From NCBI GenBank assembly GCA_963805475.1, contig CAWDUO010000010.1:310001-374000 (forward strand): a stretch of DNA of 64,000 nt, written 5' to 3'. The translations under genes were made by a program, and so were the position numbers. Under the pieces are notes generated by a model. The model did not search any database and was not told the DNA's origin. It saw only the letters and a list, made by a program, of their open reading frames with translations. The DNA is from VRUE01 sp963805475 (GTDB taxonomy: Bacteria; Actinomycetota; Thermoleophilia; Solirubrobacterales; 70-9). Shown here piece by piece: positions 35,123 through 44,113 of this stretch. The stretch's first letter is position 1. Every line of letters starts with the position of its first letter.

Positions 35123-36523
35123 CTAATGCGGCATCCCGCCGTTCGGCGCGGAGGCTGAAGTCGGCTGCGGATAAGCGCCGAGAATCCGGTTGCAGTCGAT
35201 CTGCGTGCCCCATCCTGGCGGCGAGGTGGGGACGGCGATGTCGGGAACTCGTTCGCGGACGCAGCTGATGGCGGCGGCCTTCAGTGCGGCGTCCCAGGGA
35301 GGGGCGCCACGCACGGCGATGTCGCGTACCCAATACGACGCGATGAGTGCGACCGCGAGCACCGCAACCGTTGCGGCGACTGGCGGAGTCAGCCGGCGGG
35401 GCGCTGATTGCCTGCGCATTGCACCGTCGATGAGCACGAGCGCTGCGCTGACGACGAGCAGCGCCGGCACGATCGCATAGCGGCTGCCGGTGCCGTTGTG
35501 GACGCCTTCGGGCCACAGCATCGGCGTGCCGACGGCGCGCTGGTAGAGGGAGACGACGAACATCGCCAGCGAGGTTGGGATCGCGATCGCTGCGATCCAG
35601 CGTGCCGCCGGGCCCGAGCGCCTCAGTCCGCTCCAGAGGCCGGCGGCGCCGGCGAGAAGGAGGACGATCAGCAGCGGCCATCCCAGGTGCGCCCAGGCGA
35701 CGCCGCCGAGGCGCAGGCCGAACGGCGCGCCGTCGATGACGCGCTGCAGGTAGTCGGTCCAGATGTCGCTCGTCCACAGGGGCGTGACCGCCTGTTCGCT
35801 GTTGAGGGCGAGGACGGGCACCTGTACGGCGGCGCCGACTGCGAAGCCGGCGAGAATCGCTACGTCGCGACGGTCGCGGGTGGTAGCGGCGCGCAGCAAC
35901 GCGAGCGGCAGGAAGAACCAGACCCCCGGCGTGCTGAGGCCGGTCGCGAGCACGAAGAGGCCTGCTAGAACCGCGCCAGTGGTCGTTCGCGGGCGCCAGA
36001 GGAGGATCCAGAAGCTTGCGAACAGCATGTACCAGGGGACGTATGCGGCGGAGTCGACGGACTCGAGGCCGGCCACCGGGACGAGCACGGCGAGAGCGGC
36101 GAGCGTGCCGCGCAGATACGGGTTGCGCAAGTGCGCTGCGCTCGCCTGCCAGACGATGAGGCCGCCGAGCGCGACCACCGATGCGGAGAGAATCGACACC
36201 GCCGCAGGCGCATACCTCAGCGGCGCGAGCGTGGCGCCCTCGGCGATCAGCCGTGGAACGAGGACTAGGTAGGTTGCGTAGGTGGACACGATCGCGTGCC
36301 AGAAGTCCTGCGACAACGCTTCTTGGAGGTAGATCGGGCCATCCTCGGCCCAGAGCGAGTTGAGCGAGGCGGACCAGCCGATGCGGGCAAGCTGGAGGAT
36401 GACGGCCAGCGCCAGCAGGGCGAGTGCGATGACGGCGGCTTCGCCGCGGCCGAATCGCGCCTGGGTCGCGGGCGTGTCGGGAAAAAGCGACTCGCCGAGT
36501 CGCAGCAGAGAAGCCCTGCGCAT
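35123..36523 (-). CDS. Polytopic membrane protein of unknown function
   Basis: Integral membrane protein of 466 residues, about ten predicted helices. After the first helix (AAVIALALLALAVILQLARIGW) comes SASLNSLWAEDGPIYLQEALSQDFW, where the AEDGPIYLQ acidic stretch sits in the first outer loop as the catalytic acids do in GT-C transferases; copies A and B above have FFQDAW at the same place. The C-terminus is soluble (ERVPDIAVPTSPPGWGTQIDCNRILGAYPQP). ATG 36523 is the last Met before helix 1; upstream codons are Arg/Pro-rich and not protein-like. It converges with copy B with a 3-bp gap and is divergent from the next glycosyltransferase. Confidence 0.65.
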   Translation of the reverse strand: MRRASLLRLGESLFPDTPATQARFGRGEAAVIALALLALAVILQLARIGWSASLNSLWAEDGPIYLQEALSQDFWHAIVSTYATYLVLVPRLIAEGATLAPLRYAPAAVSILSASVVALGGLIVWQASAAHLRNPYLRGTLAALAVLVPVAGLESVDSAAYVPWYMLFASFWILLWRPRTTTGAVLAGLFVLATGLSTPGVWFFLPLALLRAATTRDRRDVAILAGFAVGAAVQVPVLALNSEQAVTPLWTSDIWTDYLQRVIDGAPFGLRLGGVAWAHLGWPLLIVLLLAGAAGLWSGLRRSGPAARWIAAIAIPTSLAMFVVSLYQRAVGTPMLWPEGVHNGTGSRYAIVPALLVVSAALVLIDGAMRRQSAPRRLTPPVAATVAVLAVALIASYWVRDIAVRGAPPWDAALKAAAISCVRERVPDIAVPTSPPGWGTQIDCNRILGAYPQPTSASAPNGGMPH

Positions 36524-36591
36524 CGGCGGCACGATATCGGCGGGTGGGGAGCCACCGGCGCCGACCCCAGCAGCTGTCAGGCTTTCGCGGC

Positions 36592-37548
36592 GTGAACCGG
36601 CCCCCGTCTGTCGCGGTTGCGATCCCGAGCTGGAACACGATCGGCCTCCTGCCGGCCTGCCTGGAGTCGCTGACGAATCAGGGCCTTGAGCTGGAGACGC
36701 TGGTCGTTGACAACGGCTCCGAGGACGGTTCGGTCGCCTTTCTGGAGCGCGAGGGCGTGCCATACGTCGCGCTGCCGACCAACATCGGCTTCGCCGCGGC
36801 GGTCAACCTGGCCGTCTCCCGCACAGGCGCGCCGGCGATCCTCGTTCTCAACGCCGACACGGTGCTCGAATCGGGCTGTGTCGCGACGCTGCTCGCGGCG
36901 CTCGGGGAGGATCCGCGCCTCGCGGGAGTGCAGCCCCGCATTCTCCAGCTGGAGGACGGCGCTGCGGAGCGTTCGTCTGTCGATGCCCGCCTCTACAGCG
37001 CCGGCCAGGCGCTCACCCGGGACGGGCGCGCCTACGAGCGGGGGATGGGGGAGGCGCAGGGGCCGTGGAGCGCCGAGCGCCGAGAGGTCTTCGGCGTCTG
37101 CGGCGCGGCCTGTCTGCTGCGGCGGGAGGCGTTCGAGCGGCTGGGCGGCTACGACGAGTCCTACTTCGCCTTCTACGAGGATGTAGACCTCAACGTGCGG
37201 GCGCGGATCGCCGGCTGGCGCTTCGAGTACGTGCCCGAGGCGGTCGTCTGGCACGTCGGCAACGCCTCCTGGCAGGCCGGCTTCGAGCGCCCTGGCGCCG
37301 ACAACGCCCGCCTCGTCGCCCGCAATCGCCTCGCGACCCAGATCAAGTTCATGCCGCTCTTCGCGGCGCCGCGGATCGCCGCGGTCGAGGCCGGATCGCT
37401 GTGGCGCGCCGCCCGCGAGCGCCGCTTCCTGGCGACCCTTCGCGGCAAGCTCGCGGTCGTCTCGCGGCTGCCGCGGCTGCTGCGCGAGCGCCGCCGGCTG
37501 CGCGCCGAGTGCGATCCGGCGAGCGCGCGTCGCTGGCTCGGCGCTTAG
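36592..37548 (+). CDS. Glycosyltransferase family 2, rhamnosyltransferase type
   Basis: GT2 protein of 318 residues. VAVAIPSWNTIGLLPACLESL, VVDNGSEDGS, NIGFAAAVNLAVS, LVLNADTVLESG, FGVCGAACLLRREAFERLGGYDESYFAFYEDVDLNVRARIAGW is the full series of wbbL-like rhamnosyltransferase motifs, with DVD-type acids and the ED motif. The C-terminus is a basic amphipathic stretch likely peripheral to the membrane. GTG 36592 is the start closest to the first strand; it is preceded by no strong Shine-Dalgarno. Rhamnose transfer from dTDP-L-rhamnose is likely given the Rml genes downstream, but the acceptor is unknown. Confidence 0.85.
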   Translation: MNRPPSVAVAIPSWNTIGLLPACLESLTNQGLELETLVVDNGSEDGSVAFLEREGVPYVALPTNIGFAAAVNLAVSRTGAPAILVLNADTVLESGCVATLLAALGEDPRLAGVQPRILQLEDGAAERSSVDARLYSAGQALTRDGRAYERGMGEAQGPWSAERREVFGVCGAACLLRREAFERLGGYDESYFAFYEDVDLNVRARIAGWRFEYVPEAVVWHVGNASWQAGFERPGADNARLVARNRLATQIKFMPLFAAPRIAAVEAGSLWRAARERRFLATLRGKLAVVSRLPRLLRERRRLRAECDPASARRWLGA

Positions 37549-37611
37549 TCCCGCTCAGCCTGCTCGTGGATGACCGCTGACGGCTGCCTGCACGATCGCT
37601 TGCCACCTTGT

Positions 37612-37636
37612 CGTCATTTTTCGGCGTAAAATGACG
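37612..37636. promoter_or_regulatory. Inverted repeat just before the DUF4143 ATPase gene
   Basis: CGTCATTTT (37612-37620) and AAAATGACG (37628-37636) are perfect inverted arms around a 7-nt spacer. The right arm ends 5 nt before the ATG at 37642. A dimeric repressor here would block the start region. It is AT-rich in a GC-rich setting and stands out. Confidence 0.6.
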
Positions 37637-37641
37637 GCGAC

Positions 37642-38802
37642 ATGTCACTGAGAGAGCTTTCGCGCATCTACCGGCTGCCCGGCGGCAGCTTCTTCCTCTT
37701 CGGCCTGCGCGGGGTCGGCAAGAGCACCTGGATCCGGTCGCAGCTTCCGGACGCGCACAGGTTCGATCTGCTCGACGAGGGCCTCTACCAAGAGCTGCTC
37801 GCCGATCCCGAGCCGTTCGCCGGCGCCCTCCGCCGCCTCGACCCCGAGAGCTGGGTCGTCGTCGACGAGGTCCAGCGTCTGCCCGGTCTGCTGAACGAGG
37901 TTCACCGCTTCATCGAGGATCGGGGGCTTCGCTTCGCTCTGCTCGGATCGAGCGCGCGCAAGCTCCGCGCCGCCGGGGTGAACCTGCTCGGAGGGCGGGC
38001 CTTGTGGCGGGAGATGTTTCCCTTGGCGCCCGAGGAGCTGGGCGAGGACTTCGACCTCGACCGTACGCTGGAGATCGGCGCGCTTCCCCTGGTGCTCGAC
38101 TCCGACTCGCCGCGGGACACTCTGCGCGCCTACGTACAGCTCTACCTGCGCGAGGAGATCAAGGGCGAGGCGCTGGTGCGCAACCTTCCCGGCTTCGCCC
38201 GCTTTCTCCCCGTCGCCGGCCTGTTCCACGGGCAGCTGGTCAACGTCTCGGGAATCGCCCGCGACGCCGGTGTCGCGAGGACCACGGTCGAGGGCTATCT
38301 CGGCGTTCTGGAAGACACGCTCCTCATCCGTCGCCTGCCCGCTTACGAGGCGCGCCTGCGGGCGCGTGAGCGCAGGCATCCGAAGCTCTACTGGGTCGAT
38401 CCCGGCGTCGCCCGAGCGGCGAAGGGCGCCTACGGCCCGGTTGCCCAGGAGGAGGCCGGCCCTTTGCTCGAGGGCTGGGTCCACACCTTGCTGCGCACCT
38501 ACATGGCCGAGCGCGAGCTGGCCGAGGAGATCGCTTACTGGGCGCCGGCCGAATCCAAGGAGCTCGAGGTCGATTTCGTCTTGCGCCGGGGCTCGGATCT
38601 CTGCGCGATCGAGGTCAAGTCCGCCCGCCGGGTCCATCCGGGCGACCTGGCGGGCCTGCGGGCGGTCGCGGAGATGCCGGGGCTGCGAAGGCGGATTCTG
38701 CTCCACCGCGGCAGCCGTCCCACGAAGACCGAGGACGGCATCGACCTCTGGCCGGTCGAGACGTTCCTCGAGGCGCTCGAGGAAGACCGGCTGTGGGCCT
38801 GA
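37642..38802 (+). CDS. AAA-type ATPase with DUF4143 domain
   Basis: Protein of 386 residues. GLRGVGKST is Walker A at about residues 23-31 and SWVVVDEVQRLP is Walker B. The C-terminal DUF4143 region includes VSGIARDAGVARTTVEGYLGVLEDTLLIRRLPAYE, a winged-helix-like segment, then KLYWVDPGVARAA and a nuclease-like end VDFVLRRGSDLCAIEVKSARRVHPGDL that resembles a PD-(D/E)xK fold (D...ExK). These proteins are widespread, often mobile and mostly uncharacterised; some sit beside toxin-antitoxin or defence genes. It interrupts the glycosyltransferase genes and is preceded by its own inverted repeat, suggesting an independently acquired unit. Confidence 0.85.
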   Translation: MSLRELSRIYRLPGGSFFLFGLRGVGKSTWIRSQLPDAHRFDLLDEGLYQELLADPEPFAGALRRLDPESWVVVDEVQRLPGLLNEVHRFIEDRGLRFALLGSSARKLRAAGVNLLGGRALWREMFPLAPEELGEDFDLDRTLEIGALPLVLDSDSPRDTLRAYVQLYLREEIKGEALVRNLPGFARFLPVAGLFHGQLVNVSGIARDAGVARTTVEGYLGVLEDTLLIRRLPAYEARLRARERRHPKLYWVDPGVARAAKGAYGPVAQEEAGPLLEGWVHTLLRTYMAERELAEEIAYWAPAESKELEVDFVLRRGSDLCAIEVKSARRVHPGDLAGLRAVAEMPGLRRRILLHRGSRPTKTEDGIDLWPVETFLEALEEDRLWA

Positions 38803-38812
38803 GCTCGACGAT

Positions 38813-39739
38813 TCAGTCCCGGCGCTGCCTGCGTCGAGCCAGCGCCTCACGCAGCGAGACATCGAGCAAGGCGCTGTCGGGAATCGTCAGCGGCTTCGGG
38901 GTGCCGTCACGCCATCCCCGCACGCGTCCTTGGATTCCGGCAGCCGTGCGGTCGCGCAGCAGCTGGCCGGCGCAGATCGCGCCCTCCGCGGCCAGCGCCC
39001 GTAGCGCCGGTCGCGGCTCCGACATCACCCCGTACCGCCGCAGCATGTAGCCGCGGCTCCAGCCCGTGCGGGCGTACTTCTCGCCCGAGCCGGCGCCGAG
39101 GCTGGCCGAGTAGGCGTGGACGGCGCGGGCCCGGCCGGCCAGCTCGCAACGCCCCCCCGCGGCGCGCAGGCGCAGGGCCAGGTCGAGGTCCTCGTAGTAG
39201 AGGAAGATGCGTTCGTCGAAGCCGCCGACGGCGCGGAAGGCGCCGAGCCGGTAGAGGGCGGCGCCGCCGGTCGGCCCAAGCGGCGCCGGGGCGCCCGCAG
39301 CCGCCTCGACCGGCTCGCCGTGCAGGTAGTCGAAGCCCATCAGTGTCCGGTCGGCGACGACGCCCGCCGAGTCGATCAGCCCCGGCGCCGTCTGCTGCGT
39401 CAGCACGCCCGCCACGCTCTCGGCTCCCTCGGCGGCGGCGTCGAGCAGCGCCTCGACGAAGCGCGGCTCCGCCTCGGCGTCGTTGTTGAGCAGGATCGCC
39501 GGGTCGGCCGGGCGTTTGGCGATCGCCCGGTTCAGCGCCGGCCCGAAGCCGAGGTTGCGCCCCAGCTCCACCAGCTCCACCTCCGGAAGCTCCTCGCGCA
39601 CCGCTTCGGCCGTGCCGTCGCTCGACCCGTTGTCGACCACGACCACGTCGACCGGGCGGGTCTGCGCCTCGAGCGCGCGCAGCGCCCCCATCAGCCGCTC
39701 GCGGCCGTCGAAGGTCGGGATGTAGATGGCGGGTCGCAC
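38813..39739 (-). CDS. Glycosyltransferase family 2, rhamnosyltransferase type
   Basis: GT2 protein of 308 residues. AIYIPTFDGRERLMGALRAL, VVVDNGSSDGT, NLGFGPALNRAIA, AILLNNDAEAEPRFVE, GGAALYRLGAFRAVGGFDERIFLYYEDLDLALRLRAAGG follow the wbbL-like order, with NDAE and EDLD acids. The first Met is a GTG codon at 39739. The C-terminal 60 residues are basic. It converges with the ATPase gene and diverges from rmlA across 32 bp that contain rmlA's TAGGGT box. It probably adds a sugar, perhaps rhamnose, to the surface glycan. Confidence 0.85.
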   Translation of the reverse strand: MRPAIYIPTFDGRERLMGALRALEAQTRPVDVVVVDNGSSDGTAEAVREELPEVELVELGRNLGFGPALNRAIAKRPADPAILLNNDAEAEPRFVEALLDAAAEGAESVAGVLTQQTAPGLIDSAGVVADRTLMGFDYLHGEPVEAAAGAPAPLGPTGGAALYRLGAFRAVGGFDERIFLYYEDLDLALRLRAAGGRCELAGRARAVHAYSASLGAGSGEKYARTGWSRGYMLRRYGVMSEPRPALRALAAEGAICAGQLLRDRTAAGIQGRVRGWRDGTPKPLTIPDSALLDVSLREALARRRQRRD

Positions 39740-39754
39740 GATCTGCTGGCGCAG

Positions 39755-39760
39755 TAGGGT
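39755..39760 (+). promoter_or_regulatory. -10-like box TAGGGT before rmlA
   Basis: TAGGGT lies 11 nt upstream of the ATG at 39772 in a 32-bp divergent gap. No Shine-Dalgarno is seen. It would drive the rmlA-rmlD-rmlB-rmlC run. Confidence 0.35.
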
Positions 39761-39771
39761 TGCAGCCTCGA

Positions 39772-40848
39772 ATGGAGCCGTTGAAGGGACTCATTCTCTC
39801 CGGCGGCGCCGGCACCCGCCTGCGCCCCATCACCCACACGTCCGCCAAGCAGCTCGTGCCGGTGGCCAACAAGCCCGTGCTCTTCTACGGGATCGAGGCT
39901 CTGGTCGACGCTGGGGTGACGGAGATCGGGATCATCATCGCGCCGGAGACCGGCGAGGAAATCAAAGAGGCCGCCGGCGACGGCTCGCGGTTCGGCGCCC
40001 AGATCACCTACATCCTCCAGGACGAACCGGCCGGCCTCGCCCACGCCGTGCTGACCGCCGAGGAGTTCCTCGGCGACTCGCCCTTCGTCATGTACCTCGG
40101 CGACAACCTGCTCGCCGACGGGCTGCGCGGCCTCGTTGCAACCTTCCGCGAGTCCGAGCCCGACGCGTTGATCCTGCTGACCCCGGTCGACGAGCCCGAG
40201 CACTTCGGCGTCGCCGAGCTCGACGGCGACCGCGTCGTCCGCCTGGTCGAGAAGCCGAAGGACCCGCCGTCCAACCTCGCCCTGGTCGGCGTCTACCTCT
40301 TCCAGCCGGCGATCTTCGAGGCCGCCCGCGCGCTGAAGCCCTCCTGGCGCGGCGAGCTGGAGATCACCGAGGCGATCCAGAGCCTGATCGAGGACGGCCA
40401 CGACGTGCAGTCCGAGGTCGTGCGCGGCTGGTGGAAGGACACCGGCCAGCTCGCCGACATGCTCGAGGCCAACCGGCTCGTGCTCGAGGAGCTGGAGACG
40501 CGGATCGACGGCGAGGTCGACGAGGACTCGAAGGTCGAGGGCCGCGTCGTGATCGAGGCGGGCGCGACGGTCAGCCGCTCCACCGTGCGCGGCCCGGCCG
40601 TGATCGGCGCCGGCGCCCGCATCGAGGGCGCCTACGTCGGCCCCTACACCTCGATCGGCGACGACGTGCGCATCTGCCGCTCCGAAATCGAGCATTCGAT
40701 CGTCCTCGCCGGCTCGGTGGTCGAGGACCTCGGCACCCGCATGGAGGCCAGCCTGCTCGGCCGCGAGGTGAAGCTGACCCGCAGCGAGGGGATGCCGAAG
40801 ACCCTGCGCATGCTGGTCGGGGACAAGTGCGAGATCAAGATCGTCTGA
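39772..40848 (+). CDS. rmlA: Glucose-1-phosphate thymidylyltransferase, long form
   Basis: First enzyme of dTDP-L-rhamnose synthesis, joining glucose-1-phosphate and dTTP. Length 358 residues, longer than the usual 290, because of a C-terminal left-handed beta-helix. GLILSGGAGTRLRPITHTSAKQLVPVANKPVLFY is the pyrophosphorylase signature with its catalytic Arg and Lys; YLGDNLLADGL and EKPKDPPSNLALVGVYLF follow, and GWWKDTGQLADMLEANRLVL ends the catalytic domain. From about residue 255 hexapeptide-type repeats (GRVVIEAGATVSRSTVRGPAVIGAGARIEGAYVG) follow. Such long forms exist in archaea and some actinobacteria and can have wider sugar specificity. ATG 39772 is the first good start; the rml genes follow in the order A, D, B, C. 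Confidence 0.9.
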   Translation: MEPLKGLILSGGAGTRLRPITHTSAKQLVPVANKPVLFYGIEALVDAGVTEIGIIIAPETGEEIKEAAGDGSRFGAQITYILQDEPAGLAHAVLTAEEFLGDSPFVMYLGDNLLADGLRGLVATFRESEPDALILLTPVDEPEHFGVAELDGDRVVRLVEKPKDPPSNLALVGVYLFQPAIFEAARALKPSWRGELEITEAIQSLIEDGHDVQSEVVRGWWKDTGQLADMLEANRLVLEELETRIDGEVDEDSKVEGRVVIEAGATVSRSTVRGPAVIGAGARIEGAYVGPYTSIGDDVRICRSEIEHSIVLAGSVVEDLGTRMEASLLGREVKLTRSEGMPKTLRMLVGDKCEIKIV

Positions 40849-40861
40849 TGGGCGTCGCCGG

Positions 40862-41717
40862 GTGAAGCTGCTCGTCGCCGGCGCCGCCGGGATGCTCGGG
40901 CGCGACGTCGTGCAGGCCGCCGCCAACGCCGGCCACCAGGTCGTCGGCTTCGGCCACGCAGAGCTCGACATAACGCGACGCGGAGGCGACGGCCGCAAAG
41001 GTCGAGGCCGAGCGCCCCGACGTGGTGATCAACTGCGCCGCCTGGACCGACGTCGACGGGGCCGAGGAGCACGAGGAGGAGGCGACGCGGGTCAACGGCG
41101 AGGGGGCCGGCAACGCCGCCGCCGCGGCCGCGGCAGCCGGCGCCTCGGTCGTCTACGTCGGCAGCGACTACGTCTTCGACGGCAGCAAGGGCGCCCCCTA
41201 CGTCGAGACCGACCAGACCGCGCCGCTCTCCGCCTACGGGCGCAGCAAGCTCGCCGGCGAGGAAGCGACGCGGGCGGCCAACAAGCGCAGCTTCGTCGTC
41301 CGCTCGGCCTGGCTCTTCGGCACCGGCGGCGGCAACTTCGTCGAGACGATGCTGCGCCTCGCCGCCGATCACGGCGAGGTCCTGGTCGTCCGCGACCAGG
41401 TCGGCTCGCCCACATACACCTGGCACCTGGCCCACGGACTGGTTCGCCTGATCGAGGGGGTCGAGTACGGCATCCACCACATGGCCGCGTCCGGCGCCTG
41501 CTCCTGGTACGAATTCGCGCGTGAGATCTTCGAGCAGGCCAAAGTGGAGTGCCAGGTGATGTCGGCGACGACCGAGATGCTCGGCCGCCCGGCGCCCCGC
41601 CCCGCCTACTCGGCGCTGGCCAGCCAGCGCGAGCACCCGATCGAGCTGCCCTCCTGGCAGGACGGCCTCGCCGCTTACCTGGCGCAGCGCGGCAGCGAGG
41701 CGGAGGCGACGGCGTGA
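40862..41717 (+). CDS. rmlD: dTDP-4-dehydrorhamnose reductase (frameshift near N-terminus)
   Basis: Last enzyme of dTDP-L-rhamnose synthesis, NAD(P)H-dependent, about 284 residues after correction. KLLVAGAAGMLGRDVVQAA is the nucleotide-binding loop; DVVINCAAWTDVDGAEEHEEEATRVN, YVGSDYVFDGSKGAPYVETD, YGRSKLAGEEATRAAN (YxxxK) and VVRSAWLFGTGGGNFVETML are RmlD hallmarks. An extra base between 40972 and 40983 shifts the frame just after FGHAELDIT; removing one base joins it to EATAAKVEAERPDVV. GTG 40862 is the start, 13 bp after rmlA's stop. Its own stop overlaps the rmlB start as GTGA. Confidence 0.88.
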
Positions 41718-42697
41718 AGATCCTCGTCACCGGCGCCGCCGGCTTCATCGGCTCCACCTACGTGCGCCTCGTCGGCGGCGAGCACGAGGTGCGGGTGCTC
41801 GACAAGCTCACCTACGCGGGGCGGCGCGAGAACCTGCCCGAGGACGTCGACCTGGTGGTCGGCGGGATCGAGGACCCGGCGATCGTGCGCGAGGCGATGC
41901 AGGGGTGCGACGCGGTCGTCAACTTCGCCGCCGAGTCGCACGTCGACCGTTCGATCGACGACCAGGACGCCTTCGCCCGCACCCACGTGATCGGCACCGG
42001 CACGCTGCTCGACGCGGCCCGCGAGCTCGGCGTCGAGCGCTACCTCCAGGTCTCCACCGACGAGGTCTACGGCTCGATCGAGTCCGGCTCGTTCACCGAG
42101 ACCTCGCCGCTCGACCCTTCCTCGCCCTACTCGGCGACCAAGGCGGCCGGCGACCTGCTCGTCTCCGCCCACTTCCACACCTACGGGACGAACGCCTCGA
42201 TCGTCCGCGGCTCCAACAACTACGGGCCGCGCCAGTACCCGGAGAAGCTGATCCCGCTGATCGTGCTGAACGCGATCCACGGCGACTCGCTGCCGGTCTA
42301 CGGCGACGGCAGGCAGGTCCGCAACTGGCTCTACGTCGAGGACTTCTGCCGCGGCATCCACACCGTGCTGACGAAGGGCCGGGCCGGCGAGGCCTACAAC
42401 GTCGGCGGCCCGGACGAGTGCGAGAACATCGAGGTCATCAGGCGGGTGATCGAGCTGACCGGGGCCGACGACTCGCAGGTCGAGTACGTCACCGATCGCC
42501 CCGGCCACGACCGCCGCTACTCGCTCTCCTCGGAGAAGCTCAAGGGCGAGCTGGGCTGGGAGGCGCGGGTGCACTTCGCCGAGGGCCTCGAGCGCACCGT
42601 CGCCTGGTACCGCGAGAACGAGGAGTGGTGGGAGCCGATCCGCTCCGGCGAGTACCGCTCCTACTACGAAAAGCAGTACGGCAAAGCGCTGCGCTGA
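41714..42697 (+). CDS. rmlB: dTDP-glucose 4,6-dehydratase
   Basis: Second step of dTDP-rhamnose synthesis: NAD-dependent dehydration of dTDP-glucose to the 4-keto-6-deoxy sugar. Length 327 residues. KILVTGAAGFIGSTYVRLV binds NAD; NFAAESHVDRSIDDQDAF, VSTDEVYGSIESGSFTE (Thr-Asp-Glu catalytic triad), PYSATKAAGDLLV (YxxxK), RGSNNYGPRQYPEKLIPL and VYGDGRQVRNWLYVEDFCRGI are diagnostic. GTG start in a GTGA overlap with rmlD; its stop overlaps the rmlC ATG as TGATG. Complete and in frame. Confidence 0.95.
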   Translation: MKILVTGAAGFIGSTYVRLVGGEHEVRVLDKLTYAGRRENLPEDVDLVVGGIEDPAIVREAMQGCDAVVNFAAESHVDRSIDDQDAFARTHVIGTGTLLDAARELGVERYLQVSTDEVYGSIESGSFTETSPLDPSSPYSATKAAGDLLVSAHFHTYGTNASIVRGSNNYGPRQYPEKLIPLIVLNAIHGDSLPVYGDGRQVRNWLYVEDFCRGIHTVLTKGRAGEAYNVGGPDECENIEVIRRVIELTGADDSQVEYVTDRPGHDRRYSLSSEKLKGELGWEARVHFAEGLERTVAWYRENEEWWEPIRSGEYRSYYEKQYGKALR

Positions 42698-43242
42698 TGC
42701 GGCGGCTGGAGACGAAGCTCGAGGGCGTCGTCCTGCTCGAGCCCGAGGTGCACGGCGACGCGCGCGGCTTCATGGTCGAGACCTACCGGCGCGACCTCTG
42801 GGCCGAGCACGGGGTCGACGTCGAGCTCGTCCAGCACAACCACTCGCGCTCCTCGAAGGGGACGCTGCGCGGCCTGCACTTCCAGACCGAGCCGGGCCAG
42901 GCGAAGCTGGTCCGCTGCCCGCGCGGCAAGATCTTCGACGTCGCCGTCGACCTGCGCGGCGGCTCGCCCACCTACGGCCAGTGGGAGGGCTACGAGCTCG
43001 ACGACGAGCTGCACCGCCAACTCTTCGTCCCGGTCGGCTTCGGCCACGGCTTCGCCGTGCTCAGCGACACAGCCGACGTCGCCTACCTGCTCTCCAGCAC
43101 CTACGACCCGGCGACCGAGTCAGGCATCGCCTGGGACGACCCCGACGTCGGGGTCGAGTGGCCGGTAGACGAGCCGCTGCTGAGCGAGCGCGACAAAGGC
43201 GCCCCGCGTCTGGCCGAAGTCGCCGAGACCCTGCCCTTTTAG
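42697..43242 (+). CDS. rmlC: dTDP-4-dehydrorhamnose 3,5-epimerase
   Basis: Cupin epimerase of 181 residues for the third step of dTDP-L-rhamnose synthesis. GVVLLEPEVHGDARGFMVETYRRD, VQHNHSRSSKGTLRGLHFQ with the catalytic His, KLVRCPRGKIFDVAVDLR, FVPVGFGHGFAVLSDTADVAYL and the C-terminal GIAWDDPDVGVEWPV are all family landmarks. The ATG overlaps rmlB's stop by one base. Its stop overlaps that of the convergent glycosyltransferase gene (43239-43242). Confidence 0.94.
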   Translation: MRRLETKLEGVVLLEPEVHGDARGFMVETYRRDLWAEHGVDVELVQHNHSRSSKGTLRGLHFQTEPGQAKLVRCPRGKIFDVAVDLRGGSPTYGQWEGYELDDELHRQLFVPVGFGHGFAVLSDTADVAYLLSSTYDPATESGIAWDDPDVGVEWPVDEPLLSERDKGAPRLAEVAETLPF

Positions 43243-44104
43243 CGACCGCGCAGCGCGGTGATCGCGAGGCTGATGGCGAGTTTGGCGCCGACCCCGGCGT
43301 AGACGAGCGCGTTGAGCAGCGGGTTGTGCCCGGGGGCGTCGAAGCGGCGGTAGAAGCGGGCCATGCCGCGGTGGAAGGCGACCTCCTGGCGGAAGGCGCG
43401 GCGGGCGCCGCTGGATCCCCCCTTGACGTGCAGCGCCGTGCCGGCCGGCTCGTAGAAGACCTTCCAACCGGCGTCCCAGAAGCGGTGGCACCAGTCGAGG
43501 TCCTCCATGTAGAGCCAGTAGCCCTCGTCGAGCAGGCCGACCTCGCGCACCGTGTCCATCCGGCAGAGCATGAAGGCGCCGTTGACCGCGTCGACCTCGC
43601 CCGGCTCGTCCTCGTCCAGCTCGGTCGCCCGGTACTGGCTGAGCGCGCTCGTCGGCTCCGTCTGAGCGACCGACGCCGGTGAAGTGGGCGAGGGCGGAGA
43701 GCGGGGTGGGGAAGGAGCGCTTGCAGGCGTGGTCGAGCTCGCCCGACTCGGTGACGAAGCTTGATCCCGACCATGCCGATCCGCTCCTCGCTCCAAAGCC
43801 GCGCCAGCGCCGCGTCCAGCGCCCCCGCGTGCACCTCGGTGTCGGGATTGAGCAGCAGCACCGCGTCCGCCTCGCTCTCGCGCAGCGCCAGGTTGTTGGC
43901 GGCCGAGAAGCCGATGTTCGCCTCCCTGATCAGGCGCACCTCGGGGAACTCGCGCGCGACCATGTCCGGCGTCCCGTCGGGGCTGCCGCTGTCGACCACG
44001 GTCACCCGCATCTCGGCCTCCGCCGGCGGATGCTCGCGCAGAGAGCGCAGGCAGTCGCGCAGCAGCCCTTCGGCCCCGTGGCTGACGATCACGGCTTCGA
44101 GCAT
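43239..44104 (-). CDS. Glycosyltransferase family 2, rhamnosyltransferase type (two frameshifts)
   Basis: GT2 protein of about 287 residues after correction. The first part reads EAVIVSHGAEGLLRDCLRSL, VVDSGSPDGT, NIGFSAANNLALRE and LLLNPDTEVHAGALD; the last part reads VDAVNGAFMLCRMDTVREVGLLDEGYWLYMEDLDWCHRFWDAGWKVFYEP and an ALHVKGGSSGARR motif. Extra bases at 43757-43758 (AA on the plus strand) and 43654-43655 (GG on the plus strand) break it; removing both gives a continuous KLVTESGELDHACKRSFPTPLSALAHFTGV... middle part. It follows the phosphosugar transferase gene by 9 bp on the same strand. Likely an early transferase in chain assembly. Confidence 0.85.
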
Positions 44105-44113
44105 CGACAGGGG

